A stretch of DNA of 64,000 nucleotides from Siphonodentalium dalli (Eukaryota > Mollusca > Scaphopoda > Gadilida > Siphonodentaliidae): assembly GCA_032622095.1 (NCBI GenBank), contig CP136068.1:11951729-12015728 (forward strand), in the 5' to 3' direction. A program made the position numbers and the translations under genes. The notes below the pieces were generated by a model. That model worked only from the letters and a program-made list of their open reading frames with translations, was not told the DNA's origin and did not search any database. Each line of letters opens with the position of its first letter. The first letter of the stretch is position 1. Below are positions 14,205 to 25,739 of the stretch, piece by piece.

Positions 14205-14808
14205 GTTTATACATGTATATGTTATATTTACCTCGATATAGCTCTTCTTGGTCGGTCCTATGGTATGTAATTCGTACACTGGCACGGATTTTTTGCAGTC
14301 ATTTTCTCATATAAAACCCTGGTGCCAGAATATAAACGGCAACATGCATGCATATATAATGCATATTTACCTAATGTAACAACGTTAGAAGTAAAATTCC
14401 ACACGTAACGGTGCTACTAACACAGTACCTTGAACTAACCGTATGACTGATGCTTGTGAGATAATTGCAGGATATTTGTGACCCGCCATATCAAATCCAG
14501 TCGTAAGTTTATACATGTATATGTTATATTTACCTCGATATAGCTCTTCTTGGTCGGTCCTATGGTATGTAATTCGTACACTGGCACGGATTTTTTGCAG
14601 TCATGTTCTCATATAAAACCCTGGTGCCAGAATATAAACGGCAACATGCATGCATATATAATGCATATTTACCTAATGTAACAACGTCAGAAGTAAAATT
14701 CCACACGTAACGGTGCTACTAACACAGTACCTTGAACTAACCGTATGACTGATGCTTGTGAGATAATTGCAGGATATTTGTGACCCGCCATATCAAATCC
14801 AGTCGTAA
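14205..14808. repeat. 302-bp tandem duplication, two copies
   Basis: Copy 1 is 14205-14506 and copy 2 is 14507-14808, both starting GTTTATACATGTATATG. I noticed only two substitutions (cattttctc/catgttctc and cgttag/cgtcag), so the event is recent. Each copy ends with the terminus of the element at 14780-15201 (GTGACCCGCCATATCAAATC). Related sequence also lies at about 46230-46560, so the unit belongs to a repeat family. Confidence 0.92.
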
Positions 14809-15201
14809 GTCGGGTTTTTTTTTTACCCTGTGCCAATGCATTCTCTTATATATGCATTGGCCTAACAACTTTTTACAATTTTAATACTTTGTTCTTGTGT
14901 TCTTTAACAATTTTATAATTTCACCCATACAGAGCCCCAGACAAACATGAGCAGACGACACTCTTCTATTTGCCTCTATATATGTGTGGGGCTCCCTGCA
15001 GGGTAATGGATGTTTTTTATTTTATGTCCTAAAATTTGCTGTAAGAAACATTTATTTAAAAAACAGGATAAAAAATTGTTAGGCCAAGCATTGTCTTATA
15101 TATGCGAGGCGACCTATGGTCGACTCACATATATAAGAGAATGCATTGGCACAGGGTAAAAACAATCCCGACTTACCACTGGATTTGATATGGCGGGTCA
15201 C
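14780..15201. mobile_element. 422-bp TIR element with palindromic arms
   Basis: The left end GTGACCCGCCATATCAAATC (14780) and its reverse complement at the right end (to 15201) continue inward as matching arms of about 60-70 bases ('ccagtcgtaagtcggg', 'accctgtgccaatgcattct'). The inner part of each arm is the same palindromic module found in the TTAA-flanked MITEs further right (for example 29548-29616). The left palindrome is collapsed to a short form, while the right one is nearly complete. No clear target duplication was found. It has no coding capacity, so it is a non-autonomous element. Confidence 0.75.
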
Positions 15202-16254
15202 ACTTCAGGCACATTTCGATAGCATCGTTACTATTGGAACTACATAGTTACATGTAGTTATCTGTGGTACAGGTGCATTTTATAGGTATATTTTCATGTT
15301 ATAGGTATACATTGTAGCGTTCTGTTCCGAAATACCTTCAAAGGAATGCCTGGTCAATTTGCGAGTGTATGAACGTGCCATTAATGGGTCTACAATAAAA
15401 CTTTCTCTCCCGTTGTCATACTGCCGGTATATCGTAGGTTGATCATTCATTTATTAAAAGATTGGGTTATACCTCTTTGCTACTAGTTCTGTATGTTACA
15501 GTTTCGAAACAAACTTATGAAGGCTTGACCATGTACGTATATGGAAATGATCACGTTCGTCGTGTAAACTTCTGTGTTTATGCAGCATACGTTACAAGTT
15601 GCACTTGCGTGTGTCTAAACCTTGCTATTAACAGTAATACTCAAAAAACGGGATTTCGCATATCAAAAACAATTATCATAATAATTATGTTACTGCTACA
15701 TCTAAATTTACTGACAAAAGTCTAGTTAAACACAACACCACAGCAAAGTCCAATAAATGGTAAATAACAGACAATGTAAATGCATTAATAAATGTTCATG
15801 AAAAACAGATTTATACTAAAATAGTACCACATGAACAGTGATGTTTTTTTAGTAACCCTTCCATGACTGGTGTTTCCTGATTGCGAAAACTCTGTGCCAA
15901 TGCCAATTTTTGCTCAAGTCTATATTTTGGCGCCGGTGAAATACAGATTCATTACAATAAATATTGTTTGTGGATTGGAGCGATTTGATTGGCTGAGGGA
16001 TGTGAACTTATCTATAAATGAAAATTATTGGCAAAATCGTCGTCCACCATGTTCACGATGATCCTCGCGACGTATACATATCGCAAGGAAGCATCGCTGA
16101 TGGTAGATACTTTTGTATAGTTTACGCAACAGTAATAATGTTTTGTAGAAATCTATATTTTGTTGTGCCTCGATTAATATTCCCATAGCCGGGAATAAAC
16201 ACACCGACAAATAGTAATTTACTTTGTTATTTTTCCATTGTCCAACTACTGTGT
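15202..16254. other. Unassigned sequence
   Basis: Around 15313-15390, 'gtagcgttctgttccgaaat...gtatgaacgtgcc' resembles, in the same family, the inverted-repeat element at 46189-46592. The rest shows only short frames without domains. Confidence 0.4.
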
Positions 16255-16605
16255 ATGTTGAAATTTAAGGAAGATGTTTTATGCACAAGATGTGGTCAAG
16301 TTTATAATGACACAGTCAAACATGTTTTTCACGACTGTGACTTTCTTAGCAACTCAAGAAATGACGCTTGGTATCGTTTTTTGTCCCATTTTCATATAGA
16401 CTGTTTTATGTGTATTGATAGAATTCCTCCCTCCAATCAAATGCTCATGTTTATTGGACACATCCCAAATGCTCTATTCGACATAGCTGAAGATGCGCTC
16501 GCCATAGTCGATTTTTTCGTGCTAGAGGCCACGCAAATATGGCATTATTGGATAACTGGAATTCACGGCTGTGCATCAGAGATCGTCCTGAGAGACGTGA
16601 TGTGA
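16255..16605 (+). pseudogene. LINE ORF2 C-terminal fragment with zinc knuckle
   Basis: The 116-codon frame begins with a Cys/His pattern, C-x2-C-x12-H-x4-C (CTRCGQVYND...HVFHDC), followed by an Arg/Trp-rich helix-like stretch. This layout is characteristic of the extreme C-terminus of non-LTR retrotransposon ORF2 proteins, downstream of the reverse transcriptase. No reverse transcriptase motifs lie upstream, so it is a 5'-truncated copy. The sequence near 16900 ('ataataaagatatataatag') may be its 3' tail. Clade is not determined. Confidence 0.5.
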
Positions 16606-17478
16606 ATTAAATACATGTATGCAAGCGATGTTTTCATGTTGAACAAGAATTAAGGCAATATCTTTAATTTAGTTTTGTATTCTTCTTATGCGTAAAAGCA
16701 TTAGTCTCTTTTCATCTATGTTTACATTTTGTTTTCTGATATCGCGGTTTTCCCACGTTTTTCAGTCAATTTAAGTTGCCATGATGTAATTATGCATTCC
16801 TGTATAAAATATGTTTTTGCCTGTGGCAATTCATGTATTTGTATATATGTTTACAATTTATTGTAATTTTGTATCGAACTCTTCAAATATGGAGGATAAT
16901 AAAGATATATAATAGTAATTGTTTTTCACAACAGTTGGTTTTTGTAATGAAATCCGTAAACCAAGTAACACAAAATAACACACTTATGGTGGTGTCGATA
17001 TGTGCACTTGTCCCATATCGTTACAGTTGGAATTTCTCACCTTGCCACGTATACATGCCGGGACATCCAGCCAAAAAAATATTTCCCTGGAATGAAATAA
17101 GTGGTATTTTTCAGAGGCCAACGCCATTAGTTGAAAAACTATCTCGAAACAGCTGGGGTTAAAACAAAATTAATATTGGATTCCCTATCACAACGAAAGA
17201 GGAAGTAAAGACACATCCAAGAACAAGTTTATTGTCATTTTAAATGTGTCTTGACGTGTTGATACACCCTTATATCGCCAATGTTTTATCGCATAGTCAA
17301 CACTAAATAACCCAACACAACTAGAAAATCATAATTATATTTTAATTAACATAATAATAAAGTTCCGGCATTGACATCGATATTATTGCGCTAAGTTAAG
17401 TCACTGTCCGTATCAATAATACACGTATGTCTGGTTTTAGAGGCTAATTGTGTGATAAATAGAGGATATGAAATGAGT
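16606..17478. repeat. Dispersed repeat scrap in unassigned sequence
   Basis: The stretch 17172-17250 ('gaggaagtaaagacac...ttttaaatgtgtct') closely resembles 56300-56380 and 59290-59375 in the 3-kb duplicated unit. It is therefore a member of an interspersed family. The rest of the interval has no recognised content. Confidence 0.5.
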
Positions 17479-17594
17479 GTTTCTCTCATATGATATTTAT
17501 GAAACGAGTATAAGAATTTTCAGTTTTCTCGAGCCTCCGGCGAGAGAAAACTGAAAATTCGTGACGAGTTTCATAAATATCATATGAGAGAAAC
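17479..17594. repeat. Long foldback, ~52-base arms
   Basis: The left arm runs GTTTCTCTCATATGATATTT...TTTTCTCGAG and is mirrored by the right arm ending ATATCATATGAGAGAAAC, around a 9-base centre (gcctccggc) and with a few small mismatches. The outer flanks share 'acatattctatttatc' phrases with 17837-17855. It is likely a MITE or foldback transposon and could extrude as a cruciform. Confidence 0.85.
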
Positions 17595-18243
17595 ATGAAT
17601 TACATATTCTATTTATCATATGACACCTATAAATTGATTATGATGTCCAAAACGCACACAAATCACTAAATAGCTATATGACATCGGCAGCAAAAGGTTA
17701 ATGTGACGTCACGTCATTGCACCGGAAGCCCAATTACACCAGGTGAACTAGCAGAAATAATATGCACGCGAAGATATAGTTATTCTGTTCTCAGTTTGTG
17801 ACATTATATCGTATGTTTATTAGATAAATACGAATTACATATTCTATTTATCGTATAACGATGTCCAAAACTATACATTTCAAGATTATAATTGCGAGAA
17901 TTTCGGCATCGCGTTGATTGACGCGCACGAATTTGACCTGCATTTAGTTAGAGATGCGGCTTGGCTCAGGCTGCCATTCAGCCAATTAGAACACACTTTT
18001 TGTCAACAAACCAATCAAATTATCGGAAGGTGATATGAACTAGTAGTTCATATGAAATTGATTTATGACATACTTTCCAACGTAAATAATGATTGAGTCA
18101 TATGATAAATTATCTTATTGCATGTGACCAACATATATTACGACTACTGGTATGGTGAGTTGATACATGTACATGCTATATGATAATGTATGATGTAGCG
18201 TGTAGCGAGGAACTACATGTATATTGTGAAGTCTACAACTTTC
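17595..18243. other. Unassigned sequence
   Basis: It contains two near copies of 'cgaattacatattctatttatc' (17599 region and 17830 region) flanking unremarkable sequence. No gene was recognised. Confidence 0.4.
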
Positions 18244-19024
18244 CAGGAGCCATTTTGCTGAGCCATCTCCTTATTGTTGCCGTTGTTATTTGTGTAGTAA
18301 ATGCCATCGCGACGCTATATATACCTGTATCATTCACACTATATATACCTGTATCATTCACACTATATATACCTGTATCATTCACACTATATATACCTGT
18401 ATCATTCACACTATATATACCTGTATCATTCACACTATATATACCTGTATCATTCACACTATATATACCTGTATCATTCACACTATATATACCTGTATCA
18501 TTCACACTATATATACCTGTATCATTCACACTATATATACCTGTATCATTCACACTATATATACCTGTATCATTTACACTATATATACCTGTATCATTCA
18601 CACTATATATACCTGTATCATTCACACTATATATACCTGTATCATTCACACTATATATACCTGTATCATTCACACTATATATACCTGTATCATTCACACT
18701 ATATATACCTGTATCATTCACACTATATATACCTGTATCATTCACACTATATATACCTGTATCATTCACACTATATATACCTGTATCATTCACACTATAT
18801 ATACCTGTATCATTCACACTATATATACCTGTATCATTCACACTATATATACCTGTATCATTCACACTATATATACCTGTATCATTCGCACTTATTTTAA
18901 AAAGATAACTCTACTGTGTACTGTCTACTGTGTAGTTTGCTACTCACCGGGAGCCATTTGGCTGAGAAGCCAGCCATCGCCATCCCCTTTGTGTAGCCGT
19001 TGCTATTTTTGTAGTTAAGGCCCG
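18244..19024. repeat. 24-bp minisatellite bracketed by ~70-bp direct repeats
   Basis: The array 18315-18887 has about 24 copies of the 24-base unit CTATATATACCTGTATCATT+CACA, almost invariant (one C to T change near 18575). The unit is a multiple of three and has no stop in several frames, so long artefactual frames appear on both strands (for example repeats of LYIPVSFT or NDTGIYSV). The flanks 18244-18305 and 18950-19024 are diverged direct copies of each other ('gggagccattt.gctgag...gtagccgttg.tatt'). The array therefore sits between two halves of a duplicated segment. Confidence 0.95.
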
Positions 19025-19117
19025 CCTCAAGCGACACAATCTCTCTGTAGACTTCACTTTTATCACTATAGCGTGGTGCTAACGTGTAGCATCGCCCTAT
19101 AACGTACTGATTATTAT

Positions 19118-19990
19118 CGAAAACATTCGAGAAATCCGTGTTGTCTATGTTCGTCCATTTTGGTGAGCAAAACTGTAATGGAGTAAATAATATCTATTGA
19201 TATGACAATTTCGTTATAGGTAATTCGAAAACTCCCGCCTGTTAAATCACCACTCCCGCCTGTTAAATCATAACTCCCGCCTGTTAAATTATCACTCCCG
19301 CCTGTTAAATCATCACTCCCGCCTGTTAAATAATAACTCCCGCCTGTTAAACCATAAACCCGCCTGTTATATCATCACTCCCGCATGTTAAATCATCACT
19401 CCCGTCTGTTAAATCATCACTCCCGCTTATTAAACCATAACTCCCGCCTGTTAAATTATCACTCCCGCCTGTTAAACCACCACTCCCGCCTGTTAAACAA
19501 TCACTTCCGCCTATTAAATAATCACTTCCGCCTGTTTAGTCATCACTTCCGCCTGTTTAATCACCACTCCCGTCTGTTAAATAATCTCTCTCGTCTGTTA
19601 AATCATCACTCCCGCCTGTTAAACCATCACCCCCGCCTGTTAAATCATCACTCCCGCCAAGTAAAATCTGTCTGAGCCAGTGTTGAATTTTAATGCAGAT
19701 AGAGTTCGATTAATGTTAATGTAGAAGAAAACAATTATCAGGAGAAGTTTTTTGTTCGACAATTCTTGGCTTGGTGCAGCAATATGAGCGTCAACATACG
19801 ATGATGTTTTGTCACTAATGCTGCGGACTGGTGTGTAGGGGAGACTTCAAGCCCCACCCTACCACGTACATACAATTGATTATGGGACACTGTCGAGACA
19901 TTTGTCTTGTCTATGTTCGTCCATTTTGGGGAGGAAATCTGTAACGAAATAAATACTATACAGTAATATCTATTTTATTTTAGATATTTT
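19118..19990. repeat. 21-bp minisatellite bracketed by direct repeats
   Basis: Array 19231-19659 has about 20 copies of ACTCCCGCCTGTTAAATCATC with many point variants, older than the 24-bp array just before it. It is bracketed by diverged direct repeats, near 19130-19200 and 19895-19960, sharing 'ttgtctatgttcgtccattttgg' and 'taa.g.a.taaata'. The plus-strand frame across it (LLNHHSR repeats) is a by-product of the period. Confidence 0.93.
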
Positions 19991-20375
19991 ATTAGAAACC
20001 GTATACAATTTTTTTTTTCAGCTGTCCGCAAACAAATATAGACAACTATGTTCATGTGTTTTACAGTATAATGTGTGATGATAATACAATTTAAGAATGT
20101 TATGTTCGTTTATTGCGCACAATCTAAATTCCAGTTGGATGAGTGACATTCATCAACTGTTGCTGATACAGTCAGTAAATAGAAAACAGATATAATATGT
20201 GTTGACGAGTAGCGCAGTCGCATATAATATGGCTATAATCTGGCACTATAGATAAGTCGACTAGATGAGCAGATGAGAATACTTGCACTCCTCACTGCCG
20301 GATATTTTCCCACCACCCGTATGTGATGTACAATGATGTCGATGAACGACGTCTGACAATTGACGTCATCGGCCG

Positions 20376-20970
20376 CTTTTGTAAGTATTGTATATCATTA
20401 AAAAAGCCATTACATATTTAATTATCTCCCACTAGTTATGAATAGGCGCTTGGTTTCCGGATAATTTGACAGCGCGCCAACAAAATATCCCGCGCGTCTT
20501 TACATTGATTCTGGCGGATTAATACTATTTGAAAAGCCGCGCATGACACAAACGCCAGATAATGTAAAATGATTGCTATGATCATTAAAATTAAATTCTT
20601 GTTCAACTGCGTTGCAATAAAGAAAATAGACACAAAAATAAAGAGGTAAATTAGCGACTATATTGTCCGTCGCCAGCCAGAGCGCGCCATACTGTCGTAT
20701 ACGGTTGTGAAGCGTCTCAGCCAAGGCTGTAAATGTACACATTTTGCAGCATATTTTAATGATTCTCATTTGCTAAAAAGGCATAAATCTCTATGTTTGT
20801 TAATGTGACATACAAGATCTTCAACTCGTTATGTCGGGATATAAGATATTATGAAACTCGTTTGATACATTTGATTCAAGCTCGCCTACAACTCGTTGTG
20901 AATCAAATTTATCAAAGGAGTTTCACAAAATCTTGTATTCCAACATAAATCGTTGGAAATGGTCTATATA
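20376..20970. repeat. Diverged copy of the 56.4-56.85 kb repeat, with foldback
   Basis: The order of shared phrases ('gtattgtatatcattaaaa.agccatt', 'gcgcggattaatactattt', 'cgccagccagag', 'ctgtcgtatacggttgtga') matches 56387-56850 and 59380-59850. This is therefore an older copy of the same interspersed element. Its right part (20824-20956) is an imperfect foldback: 'actcgttatgtcgggatata' is mirrored by 'ttgtattccaacataaatcg'. The conserved Leu/Trp frame on the minus strand (IRQYxxLWLAT) follows from DNA similarity and does not by itself prove coding. Confidence 0.75.
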
Positions 20971-21005
20971 TCGGGTAATCCTAATGAGTCAAAGTCAAAG
21001 TCATC

Positions 21006-23362
21006 AGGAAGAGTAAATCGCTTTACTATAAGAATATTTTCAATGAAAACAGGGGCAACATGAAAGCCACTTGGAAAATCCTTAGAAGTATAATCGGCAA
21101 GAATAAATCGTCAGTCATACCACCAAACGAATTCATCAACAACGGCGAACGCATATCTGACCCAAAAGAGATTGCATCCCATTTCAATTCATTCTTTGTT
21201 ATTGTTGGACACAACATAGTCAACTCGATACCTCATACTGAAAACTCACATGTAGATTATCTTACGGGCCATTATCCACATATTTTTAAACTTCTCCCTA
21301 CAAATGAGCAAGAAGTAATCATAACAGCATTCAAAATAAAACCAAAACATACTCTTGATTTAAATAATATTTCCAGCAAACTTATGAAAGTAACAATTAA
21401 TGAAGTAGCACAACCACTAGTCCACATAATTAATCGTTCATTCAAAGTGGGGAAATTTCTAGATGACATTAAACTGGCGAAAGTTATTCTAGTCTTTCAA
21501 TAATTATCGACCGATAAGTATACTTCCTATATTTTCCAAAATTATGGAAAAAATAATGGCCATCAGACTCAGAGACTTTCTTAACGACAATGATATATTG
21601 TACGAACACCAGTATGGTTTTCGTAGCAAACACTCAACCTACCATCCAATAATTCAACTCCTAAGTTCAGTTGCACAAAATAATGACCAAATATCTAGAG
21701 ATTCAACATTAGCATTATTCGTTGATTTTTCGAAAGCATTTGACTCTATAAATCATGAAATACTCTTATCTAAACTATCCCACTATGGAATTATAGGTCT
21801 TACAAACGACTGGTTTCGTAGCTATTTAGTTAATAGACAACAATGTGTATGCTTTAAAAATACCCTCTCTGAAACTTTAGATGTTAGTTGTGGAGTGCCC
21901 CAGGGGTAATTTTAGGACCTCTTCTTTTTCTAATTTACGTTAACGACATGAAAGATGCAACCACCCTCTCGCTACTTTCATTTGCTGACGACACAACCCT
22001 ATATACATATGGTAATAACACACAAGACTTAAAAGCGTATATGAATACCGAAATAGCAAAATTCTTCGAATGGTGTTGTGCAAATTATATACAAATAAAT
22101 CCTTCAAAATGTAAATATATTCTCTTTCATCCTATGAACAACTCGCATAGGGGCGATAATCTATCACTTAGGATCAACAACACCGAAATTACACAGGTTG
22201 GTAACACGAGACACGAACAATCATTAACATATTTAGGTGTGAAATTGGATGAAAATTTGAAATTTCATCATCACATAAATCATGTGTGCGCTAGAATTGC
22301 CAGCGCAAATTATAGTCTGAATAAAATTAAGCACTTCTTACCACGCGAAGCACTCAAATCGTTATACTATGCAATAGTTCACAGTCATTTGATGTATGCT
22401 ATACATATATGGGGAAATTCGAATAAAAGTGATAGAGTATTCAAACTGCAGAAAAAATCCATGCGCATAATAAACAATAAAAAATACAATAGTCACACAG
22501 ATCCGCTATTTAAAACAAATGACATTTTAAAATTTAATGATATCTATACCCTGCATTAAAATCTCATTGTGCATGACTGGTTTCATGACCAGTTACCAAA
22601 TTCATTTGAAAATTTCTTCACAAGTTCCCAAAATGACACGCGACAAGATGGTAAGCTCAAATCTGGGACACCGAAAAGTGTCTTCTCGGAAAACTTACCA
22701 GAACACTATCTTCCGAAGATGTGGAATTCCCTGGACGACAAACTAAAACGTCTTCCAACACGAACAATGTTCAAAAATGATTACTCTCGAAATAGGCTAT
22801 CTTCATATCAACTGAATCCCAAATGTACATACAAAAATTGTCCTGACTGCAACGATGTGTAATAAGTAGTATAATATTCGTATAGCGATAACTGACATTG
22901 TATAACAAGAGAGAAGGATAGATAATACATGTGCATCATCACCCTATCGCAGGAAATACATGAATGTATTATTCGAATGCCTTGTCCGACCCATTGGTTA
23001 AACAATTATCATGGTTCTCCGCTGGCCTCATCCACATATCCATACTCCACATGCTTGTACTTTACATACCATATCACAAACTGAGCGATGAACGGTGAAC
23101 GACAAACGAATTATACTATTATTTATTAAAAAACAGACATTTATATACCAATTTTTAAAGTTAACAAGACAAAACCTAGATAAATTAAAATTATTATTAC
23201 ATGTATAGTTATATTACTTTTCAACGGGGACGGCAGGTAGACAACCTTCTTGGTTATGCTGTCCCCGATAGCTCATTGAATGTTATACTATTACATTGTG
23301 TATATAATTGTAAATATCATATGAATGAGTTATGAATAAATAATCATAGTCATAGTCATAGT
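21006..23362 (+). mobile_element. 5'-truncated non-LTR retrotransposon (LINE)
   Basis: The element contains the reverse transcriptase and C-terminal part of a LINE, then a ~500-base 3' UTR with a GGGACGGC...GCTGTCCCC hairpin (about 23226-23267). It ends in a microsatellite tail of TCATAG repeats (23343-23362) instead of poly-A. The endonuclease and first ORF are absent. The 5' junction lies in 'agtcaaagtcaaagtcatca', which resembles the 3' tail, so truncation may have used short homology. Motif style suggests the CR1/L2/Jockey group; the exact clade is not determined. Confidence 0.9.
21012..22862 (+). pseudogene. LINE reverse transcriptase, inactivated
   Basis: The frame enters from the truncated 5' end, so the Met at 21060 is internal. 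Visible RT blocks are the palm motif DFSKAFDSINHEILLSKL (from about 21724), a CGVPQG/ILGPLLFLIYVNDM block split by a frame change at about 21905, and the catalytic SFADDTTLY (Asp pair near 21987). These are followed by the thumb and a C-terminal WNSLDDKLKRLP segment. Lesions: the frame shifts near 21500 with apparent loss of a few codons before the NYRPIS block, a one-base loss follows CGVPQG, and a TAA stop lies at 22557-22559. A product would be non-functional. Several lesions in one copy mean an old insertion. Confidence 0.92.
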
Positions 23363-23960
23363 CAACTGTAACAAACTGTTGTTTTTACTGGAAAAGCGTT
23401 GATCGTCTAGCTCATGTTACTGTTTGTCAAATTTTGAAATTACCAGATAGATGTACTACTACACAAATTTCACAGTTTATGTATTTCACGGTGTATGTAT
23501 GGTCATTTGTACCTTAGAGCTAACTTTGTTACTAAGTTTTATGTGGTGATTAATAACTTACATTGTCAGCAACGTTTATTGCACGTTATCTGAAATATGT
23601 TTCTTGTACTGGAATGGTCATTTCGTTCGAGCTGTGGAAGGTGAATACGCGACTTTGGTTGGTTGAAATAGCTTCGGGTGACTTCGCGCGCGAGCTCCTA
23701 ATTACTTCCACATTGCACCTCCCTGTCATAATTTCTTTGAAATTTGACGTTAAATATTCTTTTAAGAAGAATACAATGTCAGATCAACTTGCAATGTATG
23801 AACACAATTAAACACATGGTGAGATATATAGAGGATATATACACTTGGATATTTAAATTATCTCGTGAGTGATAACAAAAACAATATTCAACAAAAGAGT
23901 ATAGATGTTCTATATATAGAGTATAGAAGAGTAAAAAGTGCAAATTTGTTTTTCCCAGCA
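23363..23960. other. Unassigned sequence
   Basis: Only short frames and no element ends. This separates the LINE from the large inverted-repeat element. Confidence 0.4.
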
Positions 23961-25451
23961 CAGCAATAGTGCAGCGGCCGAATCGAAAAAGAGCTCTAGT
24001 TTTCGAGATACCCCTACCCACGGTAGAACAAGTTAAAACTAACTTTTTTAAAAGGAGAAATATATACTCTTTACGAAAATGATAGTGAAAAATAACGGAA
24101 TTGGTGGTGGCTATTCTCAAATTGACGATGAACGATACCCACCAGTGACTTTTCCCAGAAAGTAACGATTTTGGTAAAGTGAGTCCTGCGGCTATGTCCT
24201 AAGTTATTTGCCCACATTGTTGGTGTTAAAATGACTACAGCATACCATATTTGTACCTGATATGCAAGAAGTGTTGTTTAATTTGGATTTTCGTGCCATT
24301 TGGAGCCGAAACATTTATTTTTTGTTGAAAAATCACTCTTTTTCAAAAAAAATATATTTTTCGAACATTATTATTCAAACGTTAATTGCAATAATATTGA
24401 AATATTTAGGTCATATGGTGTAGTAGTTATCAAGCAAGCATGTGAAGAAAGAAGTTAACAACAATTATTGAACGGTTTGCGAGATATTGGATTTTAGCTA
24501 CCCCTCCCCCAAACACGTTTTTGGTTGAAAAAAATACATATTTTTGATGTCATTACAAACATTTTCGAATTGATCTGAATGGGACCCAATATGAATATTG
24601 TACTGAAATTGTTGTCCAGAGATGCCGTTTAATCGATTACAGATGTGTTCAGGCTTTCAGACCCCCAGTTACAACAACAACAATTATTTTATTGATAACA
24701 GTTAATTTTGCATGCATTAACATCGATGTTAAGTAGTAAAACCTTTGTTATAAACAACGTGACCAACTATATAACATATGGCTCAGTAGTTATTTGGACA
24801 ACACAAGTAGAAAGAATTTGACAGAAATTGAAAAATAACGGAATAGGTGGTGGCTATTGTCAAATCGACGGTGAGCGACACCCTCCAGTGACTTTTCCCA
24901 GAAATTAACGATTTTGGTAAAGCGAGCCCTGTGGCTATGTCCTAGCCTATTTGCCCATATTGTTGGGGTTAAAATTACTAAACCATACCATACTTCTACC
25001 TGATATGAAAAAAAGTGTTGGTTAATTTAGATTTTCCTGCCATTTGGAGCCAAAATATATATTTTTTGCTGAAAAATCGCACTTTTTCACAAAAATATTA
25101 TTTTTCGAACATTATCATTCAAATGGATATTGTTATAATGCCCAAATATTTAATTCTTATGGTGATGCAGTTATCTGCCAAGCATATGCAGAAAGAAGTT
25201 AACAGAAATTTAGAACAATTTGCGAAATAATGGATTTTAGCTACACCTCCACCAAACACGTTTTTGGTCGAAAAATTACATATTTTTTACAAAATTTCCC
25301 AATTGATCATACTGGGACCCAACATAATTCTTTTGCTGAAAATTGAGCCCGGGGACATTGCTTAAGTGATTAAAGACGTGTTCAAGCCTCCAGACCACAA
25401 ATTACAACAGCAACGCATTTTATTTGCTATTACATACAATAAGTGTCGCAT

Positions 25452-25535
25452 ATCAATCAACCAATCAATAGTTTATTCTCAAAAAACCAATAATGGTATA
25501 CAGAGATTACAATAATTGGACAGCAAAAGCATTGA
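25452..25535 (-). mobile_element. Possible LINE 3' end, reverse orientation
   Basis: Read on the minus strand, the segment ends '...tttttgagaataaactattg' followed by ATTG-type repeats (attggttgattga). This looks like a LINE 3' UTR with a short microsatellite tail. It sits at the border between the left arm and the central array of the large element. No coding part is present. Confidence 0.35.
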
Positions 25536-25739
25536 AACCCTGCTGAGCGCGATATTTACCACCTCCAGACCGTCTGCAATCTCACGGCGACGGGCGTATC
25601 AATGACGAAAACAACATTATCTGTGTAGCATTGCGTCCAATCAGCTCCATCGAAACTATATCATTGTATCCAATCAGTTCCAACTGGATTACATCCTAAT
25701 TTTCCCCATACAATCTCCCTCCCAGATAAATTGTTTACC

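Noticed and set aside
18180-19018. Four long frames on both strands (199-242 codons) of repeated peptides such as LYIPVSFT and NDTGIYSV
   Set aside because: They are translations of a 24-bp minisatellite whose period is divisible by three; multiple frames are open at once and the DNA is uniformly conserved.
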